Part shown: in pieces, positions 54,639 to 62,985 of the stretch
How the letters are laid out: each line of letters starts with the position of its first letter
Position numbering within the stretch: the first letter of the stretch is position 1
Origin: Microbacterium hatanonis
GTDB taxonomy: Bacteria > Actinomycetota > Actinomycetes > Actinomycetales > Microbacteriaceae
DNA length: 64,000 bases
Direction of reading: 5' to 3'
Assembly (NCBI RefSeq): GCF_008017415.1
Contig: NZ_VRSV01000001.1
Coordinates: 1,736,001-1,800,000 of the forward strand
Translations under genes and position numbers: made by a program
Notes under the pieces: generated by a model
Database searches by the model: none
What the model saw: the letters and a program-made list of their open reading frames with translations, nothing else
Told to the model about the DNA's origin: nothing

Positions 54639-56273
54639 GTGCAGACTACCGAGCCCGATCTCGTGCAGCAGCCCGTGCTCACCGACGCCCAATGGGAGCG
54701 GCTGACGTCCTACGGCGCGCCCGAAGACGTCGAGGTCGGCGAATACGCCTTTCGCTCCGGTGATCGCGCGTACGATCTCATCCTGGTCGACACCGCGCAG
54801 ATCGATGTCGTACGTGATTCGCTGTGGTGGATCGGTGAGACGATCATTGCCTCGATGGGGGCGCGCACGTTCGTCGGCGAGCTGGGACTCCTCAACCACC
54901 AGGGAGCGTTCCTCTCCGCCCGGGTGACGCAGGCGGGCCGCATCCTGCGGGTCTCGGGCCCGTCGCTGCGGAAGCTCATGAGCGAGGACGACGAGCTCTG
55001 CGACATGTTGCTGCGCACCCTCTGGTACCGGCGCGAGTCGCTGCGCAAGGGCCCCGCCGCCCTCACGCTCAAGCTCGTCGGCGTCGAATCGTCGTCGGAG
55101 TTCCTCGCGCTCCGCCGCTTCGCCGAGCGCCTCGATCTCGTGCACTCCGCGGTCGAGGTCGACCTCGCCGACGAGACGTCGATGGCGAAGCACAAGTACT
55201 CCGAGGGCGACCTGCCCCTCGCCTACATCCAGGGCGAGCCTCTGCTGCGGGCGACGCCGGGCCTCGTCGCCGACAGGCTCGGCCTGAGCTACCAGGGCGA
55301 GGCGGACGAGATCGTCGACCTCGTCGTCATCGGCGGCGGACCCGCCGGTCTCGCGGCCGCCATCTACGGGGCCTCCGAGGGACTCAGCACCGTGCTGCTC
55401 GACTCCGTCGCGCCCGGAGGGCAGGCGGCGGCGACCTCCCGCATCGAGAACTTCCTCGGCTTCCCGTTCGGCGTGAGCGGCCGCGACCTCATCGGTCAGG
55501 CCTCGCTCCAGGCGCTGAAGTTCGGCGTCCGCGTGTACGCGCCGTGCGAGGCCGTCGACCTGCGCCCCGTCGACGAGGGCCTCGACATCACCCTCAGCGA
55601 CGGGCGGATCGTGCACGCCCGCTCGGCGATCGTGACGTCGGGGGCCGCCTACCGCCGCCTCCCGCTGGATCGCTGGGACGACTTCGAGGGTGCCGGCATC
55701 TACTACGCCGCCACCCAGCTCGAGCTGCGCCACGTCACCGACGCGCCCGTCATCGTGGTCGGCGGGGCGAACTCGGCCGGCCAGGCCGCGCTCTTCCTGG
55801 CCTCGGGAGGGTGCCCGGTGCGTCTGGTGGTGCGAGGCCGAGACCTCAGGTCCCGCATGTCGACCTACCTCGTCGACCGGCTGCTCGAGGATGCACGGAT
55901 CGACGTCGTGACGAGTGCGAACGTCACCGCACTCGACGGCGAGAGGCAGCTCGAGCGCGTGCGCATCGACGCCCTGGGCGAGGTCGACGCGCGAGGGCTG
56001 TTCTGCTTCATCGGCGCCGAGCCCGCCACGACGTGGCTCTCCTGTCTCGACCGCGACGGCGACGGGTTCCTGCGCACCGGCACCGACATCGCCGTGATGG
56101 ACGTGGACTCGCCGTGGCGACGGCTCGGGCGGGAGCCGCTGCCGTTCGAGACGTCGATCCCGCGCGTGTTCGCCGCGGGCGACGTGCGCCGCGGGTCGAT
56201 GAAGCGCGTGGCCGCGGCCGTGGGCGAGGGGTCGAGCGCCGTCGCGTCGGTGCACCGGGCGCTGGCCTCCTGA
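54639..56273 (+). CDS. cNMP-binding-like/thioredoxin reductase-like fusion lacking the CxxC
   Basis: A 544-residue protein in three parts. Residues 1-135 form a cyclic nucleotide-binding-like barrel (ARTFVGELGLLNHQGAFLSA; the phosphate-binding Arg is absent). Residues about 140-215 resemble a glutaredoxin-like fold without cysteines (GVESSSEFLALRRFAERLD). The rest is a thioredoxin reductase-like FAD/NADPH module: VVIGGGPAGLAAAIYGA (about 229), IENFLGFPFGVSG, VVGGANSAGQAAL (about 371), FAAGDVRRGSMKRVA. At the place of the CATC active site stands GAGIYYAATQLE, so it cannot reduce thioredoxin in the usual way. An electron donor to another acceptor is more likely. Confidence 0.85.
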   Translation: MQTTEPDLVQQPVLTDAQWERLTSYGAPEDVEVGEYAFRSGDRAYDLILVDTAQIDVVRDSLWWIGETIIASMGARTFVGELGLLNHQGAFLSARVTQAGRILRVSGPSLRKLMSEDDELCDMLLRTLWYRRESLRKGPAALTLKLVGVESSSEFLALRRFAERLDLVHSAVEVDLADETSMAKHKYSEGDLPLAYIQGEPLLRATPGLVADRLGLSYQGEADEIVDLVVIGGGPAGLAAAIYGASEGLSTVLLDSVAPGGQAAATSRIENFLGFPFGVSGRDLIGQASLQALKFGVRVYAPCEAVDLRPVDEGLDITLSDGRIVHARSAIVTSGAAYRRLPLDRWDDFEGAGIYYAATQLELRHVTDAPVIVVGGANSAGQAALFLASGGCPVRLVVRGRDLRSRMSTYLVDRLLEDARIDVVTSANVTALDGERQLERVRIDALGEVDARGLFCFIGAEPATTWLSCLDRDGDGFLRTGTDIAVMDVDSPWRRLGREPLPFETSIPRVFAAGDVRRGSMKRVAAAVGEGSSAVASVHRALAS

Positions 56274-56276
56274 CCC

Positions 56277-57088
56277 TCACTCCGGAAGGGGCACTCCCCC
56301 GGTCTGACAGGTCGGGCAGTACTGCGCCGCGCCTGTGGAGCCGGGCACATCATGCACGCTGCCTCCGCACACGGGGCAGGGCTCGCCGGTTCGCCCGTGC
56401 ACGCGCATCGCGTCGACCTTCGCCGCTTTCTGCCGGGAGGGAACGATGCCGCGACGGGCCTCGGCCGCCTCGCGCAGCACGTCGACGACCGCACCGAAGA
56501 GCCGGTCTCGATCGTCGTCGCTCAGATCCACCGCGTGCGCGACGGGCGACAGCTTCGCGACGTGCAGGATCTCGTCGGAGTAGGCGCCCCCGATGCCGGC
56601 GATCGACTCCTGCTCCTGCAGCAGGGCGCGGATCTGTTGCGCCGCGAGCCGAGGGCCACATCGAACTGGGCGCGGGAGTAGGCGGGATCGAGGGGATCCG
56701 GACCGAGCTTGGCGATCGAGGCGACGTCGCGCACGTCGTCGACGACCGAGAGCCCGAGCGACAGGAACGACCCCGCGTCGGTGACCGTGAGGGACGATCC
56801 GCTGTCGAACTCCACACGCGCGAGGACCGGCGCATCCATCTGCTCGTCGAGGAGTGCCCACCCCGCGCGGCCGAAGCTGATCACCAGCCCGGCGCCGTCG
56901 GTGGCGATCTCCAAATGCTTGCCGAAGCGCCGCACTCCTGACACGGTCGCCCCGATCAGCTCGTCGAGCGGCCGGGCACGGGTCTTCAGCGCGCGGAACT
57001 CCTCGAGGTCGACGCCGACGATCCGCTGCGCGACGAGGTGCTGGTCGAGGAACTCGGCGAGCGCCTGCACTTCCGGTGACTCGGGCAT
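56277..57088 (-). pseudogene. Fpg/Nei family DNA glycosylase with a frameshift
   Basis: ATG 57088 begins MPESPEVQALAEFLDQH with the catalytic Pro2-Glu3 pair. The frame holds to SRAQFDVALGSRR (near 56645). The rest of the family continues only in another frame: QQIRALLQEQESIAGIGG, YSDEILHVAKLSP and the zinc finger CPVCGG...YCPTCQ ending at 56277. One missing base in the CGGCGCAACAG region (about 56638-56648) would restore a protein of about 270 residues. Both halves look intact, so the lesion is recent or a sequence error. The truncated product lacks the H2TH and zinc finger needed to bind DNA. GGAGGAGGAGG precedes the start. Confidence 0.85.
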
Positions 57089-57124
57089 GACAGCATCCTC
57101 CTCCTCCACCGCACCGGTGGGGCC

Positions 57125-57193
57125 CTTCGACAAGCCCGGGGACCGATTCCGCCGGCGCGCACGACAGAGCCCCGGTCGCCGAGCTCGTCGAAG
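57125..57193. repeat. Imperfect inverted repeat downstream of the SDR gene
   Basis: CTTCGACAAGC... (57125-57145) and ...GCTCGTCGAAG (57173-57193) match at 18 of 21 positions in inverted orientation. This resembles the CTTCGACAAGCTCAG-type intergenic repeat seen in many genomes (from memory). Confidence 0.5.
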
Positions 57194-57204
57194 CGACCAG
57201 GGCT
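57168..57204 (-). terminator. Terminator hairpin of the SDR gene
   Basis: A 12-bp stem with one wobble (57168-57179 with 57193-57204) and a 13-nt loop, 13 nt past the SDR stop. Confidence 0.7.
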
Positions 57205-57216
57205 GTGCCGGCACGG

Positions 57217-58110
57217 TCAGTGCGTGGGCGAACCGCCCGTGACCGCGATGGTCTCTCCGATGACGTAGCTCGACTCCTGCGAGGCGAGGAAGACGAACGG
57301 CGGTGCGAGCTCGACGGGCTGACCGGCACGGCCGATCGGCGTCTCCTCGCCGAACGCCTCGATCTTCTCGTTCGGCACGAAGGCGGGCTGCAGCGGCGTC
57401 CAGATCGGGCCCGGTGCGACGCCGTTCACACGGATGCCGCGCTCGATCAGCTGCTGGGCCATCGCGCGCGTCCAGTTCGCGATGCCGGCCTTCGACACGG
57501 CGTACTCGGCGAGCGACGGAGACGGGACGAAGCCCTGGATGCTGGACGTCGTGATAATCGACGCTCCGGGCTTGAGGTGCGGCGACGCCGCCTTCGTCAG
57601 CCAGAAGAGCGGGTAGATGTTGGCCTTCAGTACGTGGTCGAGGGTCTTCGTCTCGAAGTCGTCGATGCTGTCGACGGTCGGCATCGTGCCGGCGTTGATC
57701 ACGAGGATGTCGAGACCGCCGAGCTCGGCGACCGTCTTCTCGACGATCTCCTTGTCGACGCTCTCGTCCTGCAGATCGCCGGGGAGCAGCACGGCCTTGC
57801 GGCCTTCCTTCTCGATGAGGGCGGCGACCTCTTCGGCCTGCTCCTGCTCCTCGGGGAGGTAGCTGAGAGCGACGTCTGCGCCCTCACGGGCGTAGGCGAT
57901 GGCCACCGCTCGGCCGATGCCGGAGTCGGCGCCGGTGATCAGGGCCTTCCGGCCCGGGAGGCGGTTGTTCCCGATGTAGCTGGTCTCACCGTGGTCGGGA
58001 GCCGGATCCATCTTGCGGATGTCGCCGGGGCCGGTCTGCTGCTGCGGGGGGAACGGCGGCCGGGGGAACTGGGTATTGGGGTCTTGGGGCGTGTACATGT
58101 TGTCGGCCAT
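57217..58110 (-). CDS. SDR family oxidoreductase (YghA/YhdG-like)
   Basis: A 297-residue classical short-chain dehydrogenase with the proline-rich N-terminal extension (PPQQQTGPGDIRKMDPAPDH) of the YghA/general-stress-39 group. NAD(P) motif: TGADSGIGRA. Active site: NAGT, TSSIQG (Ser) and YAVSK (Tyr and Lys). VAPGPIWTPLQPA and the C-terminal SSYVIGETIAVTGG are typical. It probably reduces a ketone or aldehyde during stress. The start has TAGCGT 6 nt upstream (leaderless). The promoter overlaps the terminator of the dps gene lying upstream on the same strand. Confidence 0.9.
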   Translation of the reverse strand: MADNMYTPQDPNTQFPRPPFPPQQQTGPGDIRKMDPAPDHGETSYIGNNRLPGRKALITGADSGIGRAVAIAYAREGADVALSYLPEEQEQAEEVAALIEKEGRKAVLLPGDLQDESVDKEIVEKTVAELGGLDILVINAGTMPTVDSIDDFETKTLDHVLKANIYPLFWLTKAASPHLKPGASIITTSSIQGFVPSPSLAEYAVSKAGIANWTRAMAQQLIERGIRVNGVAPGPIWTPLQPAFVPNEKIEAFGEETPIGRAGQPVELAPPFVFLASQESSYVIGETIAVTGGSPTH

Positions 58111-58116
58111 GCCGTC

Positions 58117-58122
58117 ACGCTA
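58117..58122 (-). promoter_or_regulatory. -10 hexamer of leaderless SDR gene
   Basis: TAGCGT on the minus strand, 6 nt before ATG 58110, directly after the U-run of the dps terminator. Confidence 0.6.
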
Positions 58123-58166
58123 AAACGAGCGACCGCCGCCGCTCCCGGGGGTTGCGGCGGCGGTCG
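58122..58166 (-). terminator. Intrinsic terminator of dps
   Basis: A perfect 13-bp stem (58130-58142 with 58154-58166) followed on the minus strand by CTCGTTTTA (58121-58129). It is the most classical rho-independent terminator in the window. Confidence 0.88.
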
Positions 58167-58188
58167 AAGCCGTCTATGCGGGCGCGGT

Positions 58189-58746
58189 TCAGCGCTTGCG
58201 CGGCGTGCGGTTCTCGGCGCTGACCATCCACGCGAGCTGCTCGAGGCGCTCGAGGATCGAGTGGAGGATATCGGCGCTCGTGGGGTCTTCGTCGTCGACG
58301 TCGTCGTGCACCTCGCGCACGGTCGACGTGGCCGACTCGAGTCGCTCGGTCACCAGGTCGACGACCTCGCTCGTGTCGACCTCGCCCTGCGGGAACTCCG
58401 GCAGGGTGGTGGTCTCGGCGATCGTGTCGCTGCGTCCGTCGGGAAGGGCGTGCAGAGCACGCATGCGCTCAGCGACGGTGTCGCTGAATTCGCGAGCTGC
58501 CTCGATGACCTCGTCGAGCTGGAGGTGGGTGTCGCGGAAGTTCTTGCCGACGACGTTCCAGTGTGCCTGCTTGCCCTGGATCGAGAGCTCGATCAGGTCG
58601 ACGAGAACCCGCTGCAGGTTCTCGCTGAGCTTCGCCGACGCGGTGAAGCCGCTCTCGGCGTTCTCGGTCGCGGTGAGGCCCGCGCCGCTTCCGCCCTTCG
58701 CGGGGCGACGACGGTTACGGGGGGCTGTCTTCGAGTCGGTTGCCAT
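58189..58746 (-). CDS. dps: Dps family ferritin-like DNA-protection protein
   Basis: A 185-residue Dps/ferritin-like protein that oxidises and stores iron with H2O2 and shields DNA. The ferroxidase site is in QGKQAHWNVVGKNFRDTHLQ with LDEVIEAAREFSD (His, Asp and Glu at the subunit interface). The first 35 residues are rich in Lys, Arg, Ser and Gly, a tail of the type used for DNA binding in mycobacterial Dps. ATG 58746 has AGGAGA about 4 nt upstream. It ends at a strong terminator. Confidence 0.93.
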   Translation of the reverse strand: MATDSKTAPRNRRRPAKGGSGAGLTATENAESGFTASAKLSENLQRVLVDLIELSIQGKQAHWNVVGKNFRDTHLQLDEVIEAAREFSDTVAERMRALHALPDGRSDTIAETTTLPEFPQGEVDTSEVVDLVTERLESATSTVREVHDDVDDEDPTSADILHSILERLEQLAWMVSAENRTPRKR

Positions 58747-58905
58747 GATGTCTCCTGACGGTCGCAACGGGTATGTGATCGACGCTAGACCCGCTCTCCG
58801 GCGACGCCACGGGGGTTGTCGATGCATCCGTTCGTTGTTAGTACGGAGCGGTTAGTCGGGGCCGAGGGTTCGCGCAAGCCCGTGCTCCCGGCATCGGGCT
58901 GTTCC

Positions 58906-58911
58906 TACGGT
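58906..58911 (+). promoter_or_regulatory. -10 hexamer of leaderless GH15 gene
   Basis: TACGGT, then 7 nt, then GTG 58919. It favours this start over the in-frame GTG at 58910, which lies inside the hexamer. Confidence 0.5.
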
Positions 58912-58918
58912 GGGAGTC

Positions 58919-60727
58919 GTGCCCGATACCCCTGCCTCCGCCGACCCTCTCAGCTCCTACGCACCGATCGGCGACGGGCGCACGGTGGCCCTGGTCGGGA
59001 TGCGCGGACAGATCGACTGGATGCCGCTGCCGAACCTGGATTCGCATCCGGTATTCGCCCGTTTGCTCGACGCCGAGACCGGTGGCGCGATCGATCTGCA
59101 CCCCTCGGGCGACTACGAGGTGAAACGCCGCTACATCCCGCGGACGAACGTGCTCGAGACGACGTTCACCACCGCGACCGGGAAGGCGCGGCTCACCGAC
59201 GCGATGGTGACCGGGGTCGCCGGGCGGCTGCCGTGGGCGGAGCTCGCCCGCCGCGTCGACGGCATCGAGGGCGAGGTCCACTTCGAGTGGGTCATCCGCC
59301 CCGGCACGCAGCTGCAGACCGCATCACCGTGGATCGAAGACATCGACGGGGCGTGCGTGATGCGGGTCGGCGAGATCTCGTTCGCGATCGTGGGGAAGAA
59401 CCACGGCCGGGACGATCCCGACCCCGGCTCGGCGTCGGCTCCCCGCATCCAGGGGCGCTTCACGACGACCCCCGACTCCCGGCATCTCATCGTGCTGGCC
59501 GCGACCGACGACGAGCCGTTGCACCTTCCCGACCCCGACAACGTCGACCGCGGCATAGACCGCACGATCGAGGGCTGGCGGGCGTGGTCGAAGGAGTTCT
59601 CCTACGAGGGACCCTGGGCCCGCGACGTGCAGCGCAGCGCGCTCGCGCTCAAACTGCTCGTGTATTCGCCGACCGGGTCGATGGCGGCGGCGGCGACCAC
59701 GTCGCTGCCTGAGAACCCGCGCGGCGGCAAGAACTGGGACTACCGGTTCGCGTGGGTGCGCGACCTCGCCTACGCCTCTCACGCCCTCATCCTGTTCGGT
59801 CTGCGCGAAGAGACCCATGCCGCCATCTCTTGGCTGCTGCGGACGATCCGCGAGAACGGCCCCGATCTGCACGTGATGTACACCCTCCGCGGCGGCACCG
59901 GCACCGAGGTGCAGACCTTCGATGTCGAGGGGTGGCGCGGCATCGGACCGGTCGTCACGGGCAATCCGGCCCAGGGCCAGTTGCAGCTCGGCGTCTACGG
60001 CGACCTCTTCGCGATCTGCCGGACGTACGTCGATGCGGGCAACGTGCTCGACGTGGCGACCGGTCGCATGCTCGCAGACACCGCGGACCGCGTCTGCGAT
60101 CTGTGGCGCAATCCCGACTCGGGGATGTGGGAGCTGCCCGAGATCCGTCACTACACCTCGTCGAAGATGGGATGCTGGCAGGCCCTGAACGACGCGGTGG
60201 CCCTCGCCGAAGCGGGGCAGATCCCGGGGAGCGCGTCACGGTGGGCGTCGGAGCGCGAACGTGTGCGGCAGTGGATCGAGGAGAACGGCTGGTCGGAGGA
60301 AGCCCAGGCCTACGTCATGTACCCCGGATCGACCGATCTCGACGCCTCCGTCCTGCTGCACGGCCCCAGCGGCTACGACCGCGGCGAGCGCATGTCGTCG
60401 ACGATCGACGCGATCACCCGCGACCTCGGTGCCGGCAACCTGCTGTACCGGTACACCGGCGTCGACCAGGAGGAGCACACCTTCGTCGCCTGCGCGTTCT
60501 GGCGGGCCGCGACCCTGGCGTGCGTCGGACGCCACGACGAGGCCATCGCGGCCATGGACGACCTGGTGACGCGCGGCAACGATGTCGGCGTCTACGCCGA
60601 GATGATCGACGCGTCCGACGGCGAGTCATGGGGCAACCTGCCCCAGGCGCTCAGTCACCTGGCGCTCGTCACCGCGGCCCTGACGATCCGCGACCTGGCG
60701 CCGACGAAGAGGCTCGAGGGGCACTGA
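58919..60727 (+). CDS. Glycoside hydrolase family 15 protein (glucoamylase/trehalase type)
   Basis: A 602-residue intracellular enzyme. The N-terminal super-beta-sandwich (APIGDGRTVALVGMRGQIDW) precedes the (alpha/alpha)6 barrel from about residue 235. NWDYRFAWVRDLAYA, SGMWELPEIRHYTSSKMGCW (general acid region) and GVYAEMIDASDGESWGNLPQALSHLAL (second Glu) match the trehalase-like GH15 group of actinobacteria, which acts on trehalose or short alpha-glucans. No signal peptide. The GTG start is chosen from the leaderless promoter. It converges on the sugar dehydrogenase gene with 22 nt between stops. Confidence 0.9.
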   Translation: MPDTPASADPLSSYAPIGDGRTVALVGMRGQIDWMPLPNLDSHPVFARLLDAETGGAIDLHPSGDYEVKRRYIPRTNVLETTFTTATGKARLTDAMVTGVAGRLPWAELARRVDGIEGEVHFEWVIRPGTQLQTASPWIEDIDGACVMRVGEISFAIVGKNHGRDDPDPGSASAPRIQGRFTTTPDSRHLIVLAATDDEPLHLPDPDNVDRGIDRTIEGWRAWSKEFSYEGPWARDVQRSALALKLLVYSPTGSMAAAATTSLPENPRGGKNWDYRFAWVRDLAYASHALILFGLREETHAAISWLLRTIRENGPDLHVMYTLRGGTGTEVQTFDVEGWRGIGPVVTGNPAQGQLQLGVYGDLFAICRTYVDAGNVLDVATGRMLADTADRVCDLWRNPDSGMWELPEIRHYTSSKMGCWQALNDAVALAEAGQIPGSASRWASERERVRQWIEENGWSEEAQAYVMYPGSTDLDASVLLHGPSGYDRGERMSSTIDAITRDLGAGNLLYRYTGVDQEEHTFVACAFWRAATLACVGRHDEAIAAMDDLVTRGNDVGVYAEMIDASDGESWGNLPQALSHLALVTAALTIRDLAPTKRLEGH

Positions 60728-60749
60728 CCTCGAGCCTCCCCGGCACGTG

Positions 60750-62804
60750 TCAGCGCAGGTCCACCCGGATGATGCGTTCGTTGCTGTTGTTCGGAACGCT
60801 GTCCTTGTCACCGGTGTTCGTCGTGGTCAGCCACAGGTCGCCGCCGGGCGCCGGCTCGACCGTGCGCAGCCGTCCGAAGGTGCCGACGAAGTACTGCTGC
60901 ACGTTGACCAGGCTCGAACCGGAGATCTCGGCGCGGTAGAGCCGCTGACCGCGGCCGCACGCGACGAAGAGCGCTGAGCCGACGATGGTCAGCCCGCTGC
61001 ACGAGCCGTCTGCGGTGGAATAGGTGCGCTTGGGTGCGATCAGCCCGGCTGCGCCGCATCCGGATCCCGACGTGCCCTCGCACTGCGGCCACCCGTAGTT
61101 GCCGCCCTTCACGACCAGGTTGGTCTCATCCATGACGGAGTTGCCGAACTCCTGCTGCCAGAGCCTGCCCTGACTGTCGAACGCGAGACCCTGCGGGTTG
61201 CGGTGGCCGTAGCTCCAGACATAGGAGCCGAACGGGTTGTCGCTCGGGACGTCGCCCTCGCGGGTCATCCGCAGGATCTTGCCGTTCAGTGCCCCCGTAC
61301 CCGTGAGGGCCTGAGCGTAATTGCCGTTCTGCGCATCGCCGGTCGCGACGTAGAGCATGCCGTCGGGTCCGAACCGCAGCCGTCCGCCGTTGTGGTACTT
61401 GTTGCGCAGGATCCCCGACAGCAGCACATCCGTCGTCGTGGTGTCGAGCGCACCGGCGGTGTACCGGATGCGCACGACCCTGTTGTCGCTCGCCGTGGTG
61501 TGCATGATGTAGAGCCACGGGTCGGTGGAGAAATCCGACGCGATCGCGAGCCCCATCGACCCGCCCTCGCCGTCGGTGCTCGTGGCGTTCGGAACGCGGC
61601 CGACCACGGTCTTGGTGCCGGTCGCCGGATCGAACCGGACGATCTCGTGCGCGTCGCGCCGAGAATAGAGCACTGATCCGTCGGGGAGGTTGACGAGTCC
61701 CCACGGGATGTCGGGGTCGGTCGCGACGACGGTCGTGCCGCAGATCGGAGTGCTGCACGCCGCCGCCGTGGTCACCGAGGCTGCGGCGCTCGCGGCGGAG
61801 GAGTTGCCCGCCGCATCCTTCGCGACCACCGTGTAGCTGTAGGTGCGTCCGGCCTGCAGCCCGCTGTCGGTGAACGCCCGCACCGAACCCGCGACCGAGC
61901 CGACCACGGCGCCGTCGCGCCGCACGTCGTACCCCGAGACGGCGATGTTGTCGCTCGACGCGGTCCACGCCACCTGCACGGAGGTGCCGGACGCCGTGGC
62001 GGTCACCCCGGTCGGAACGCTCGGGGCGGCCGTATCGGTGGTGCAGCGCGGCGGGGTGACGACGAGCGATGCGCTCGCCTGCGAGACGTTGCCCGCGGCA
62101 TCCCTGGCGTTCACGTACCATCCCCAGGCGACGCCCTCGACGACGTCGAGCGTGGTCTGGCGCACCGTTCCGGCGACCGTCTTCACGAGCTGACCGTCGT
62201 GATAGAGGTCGTAGGCCGTCACCCCGACGTTGTCGGTCGACGCACCCCAGGTGAGCGTGACGTTCTTGCACGTGAGATTCGAGCTCGCGGGGGTCCCCGG
62301 TGCGGACGGCGGCGAAGTGTCGGTCGCGGCGCCCACGCGCCACTGCTGTCGCGGCGTGCCCTGGCACGTCCGCAGCAGCACAGTCGATCCCGCGGTCGTC
62401 CCCGAGGCGTCGAGGCAGAGACCGGATGCTTCGTGCACCAGCGTTCCGCCGGCACCGGCGTTCCACTGCTGCGAGGCCGAGCCGCCGCACGAGGCGATGC
62501 TCGGCTGCCCGCCGACGCGGGCGGCCGTCCCCCTCGCGTCGAGGCAGCGTGCGTCGTCGTACGCACGCAACTCGCCGGCGCCCGTGAGGTTCCAACGTTG
62601 GTTCGACGCGTTGCCGCACGTCCAGATGACGATCGGGGTGCCGGCGGTGCGGGAGGCGCCCTTGACGTCGAGGCAGAGCCCCGACTGGACGCCCGTGACG
62701 GGCACCCCGGTGGCGGCGACCGCGGTGGGGGCCGCGACCAGCGCGGACAGGACGATCGCGGCGGCGGCTATGGCCGCGCCCCAGCGCATGCGGATCGAAG
62801 ACAT
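60750..62804 (-). CDS. Secreted ricin-lectin/FN3/PQQ-type sugar dehydrogenase
   Basis: A 684-residue secreted protein with a signal peptide to about residue 31 (ending APTAVAA) and a ricin B-type lectin domain (about 32-165) with three QxW repeats (NQRWNLTG, QQWNAGAG, QQWRVGA). Two fibronectin type III domains follow (about 170-345), then a six-bladed GSDH/SNDH beta-propeller (about 355-684) with DIPWGLVNLPDGSVL, GGRLRFGPDGMLYVATGD and SYGHRNPQGLAFD, as in soluble PQQ glucose dehydrogenase and L-sorbosone dehydrogenase. It probably oxidises sugars bound at a polysaccharide. No PQQ genes are in this window. GAGGAG precedes ATG 62804. Confidence 0.88.
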   Translation of the reverse strand: MSSIRMRWGAAIAAAAIVLSALVAAPTAVAATGVPVTGVQSGLCLDVKGASRTAGTPIVIWTCGNASNQRWNLTGAGELRAYDDARCLDARGTAARVGGQPSIASCGGSASQQWNAGAGGTLVHEASGLCLDASGTTAGSTVLLRTCQGTPRQQWRVGAATDTSPPSAPGTPASSNLTCKNVTLTWGASTDNVGVTAYDLYHDGQLVKTVAGTVRQTTLDVVEGVAWGWYVNARDAAGNVSQASASLVVTPPRCTTDTAAPSVPTGVTATASGTSVQVAWTASSDNIAVSGYDVRRDGAVVGSVAGSVRAFTDSGLQAGRTYSYTVVAKDAAGNSSAASAAASVTTAAACSTPICGTTVVATDPDIPWGLVNLPDGSVLYSRRDAHEIVRFDPATGTKTVVGRVPNATSTDGEGGSMGLAIASDFSTDPWLYIMHTTASDNRVVRIRYTAGALDTTTTDVLLSGILRNKYHNGGRLRFGPDGMLYVATGDAQNGNYAQALTGTGALNGKILRMTREGDVPSDNPFGSYVWSYGHRNPQGLAFDSQGRLWQQEFGNSVMDETNLVVKGGNYGWPQCEGTSGSGCGAAGLIAPKRTYSTADGSCSGLTIVGSALFVACGRGQRLYRAEISGSSLVNVQQYFVGTFGRLRTVEPAPGGDLWLTTTNTGDKDSVPNNSNERIIRVDLR

Positions 62805-62985
62805 TCCAACTCCTCATCGGTGAAACGGGAGGGATGTGTTCGGGCGCGCAACCCCGGGGGCTCCGAAGATACAGTCCGGGCCACTCCACGACAATGCGGA
62901 CGGGCAGACACCAGTAGTCGGGCATCCTCGAACCAGCACGTCTGCAGCATCCGCTCCCCCACGACCACGATCGAAGGCACCCTCG

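Noticed and set aside
56630-56660. Programmed ribosomal frameshift in the Fpg/Nei gene
   Set aside because: No slippery heptamer, pseudoknot or precedent in the family. A one-base indel or error is simpler.
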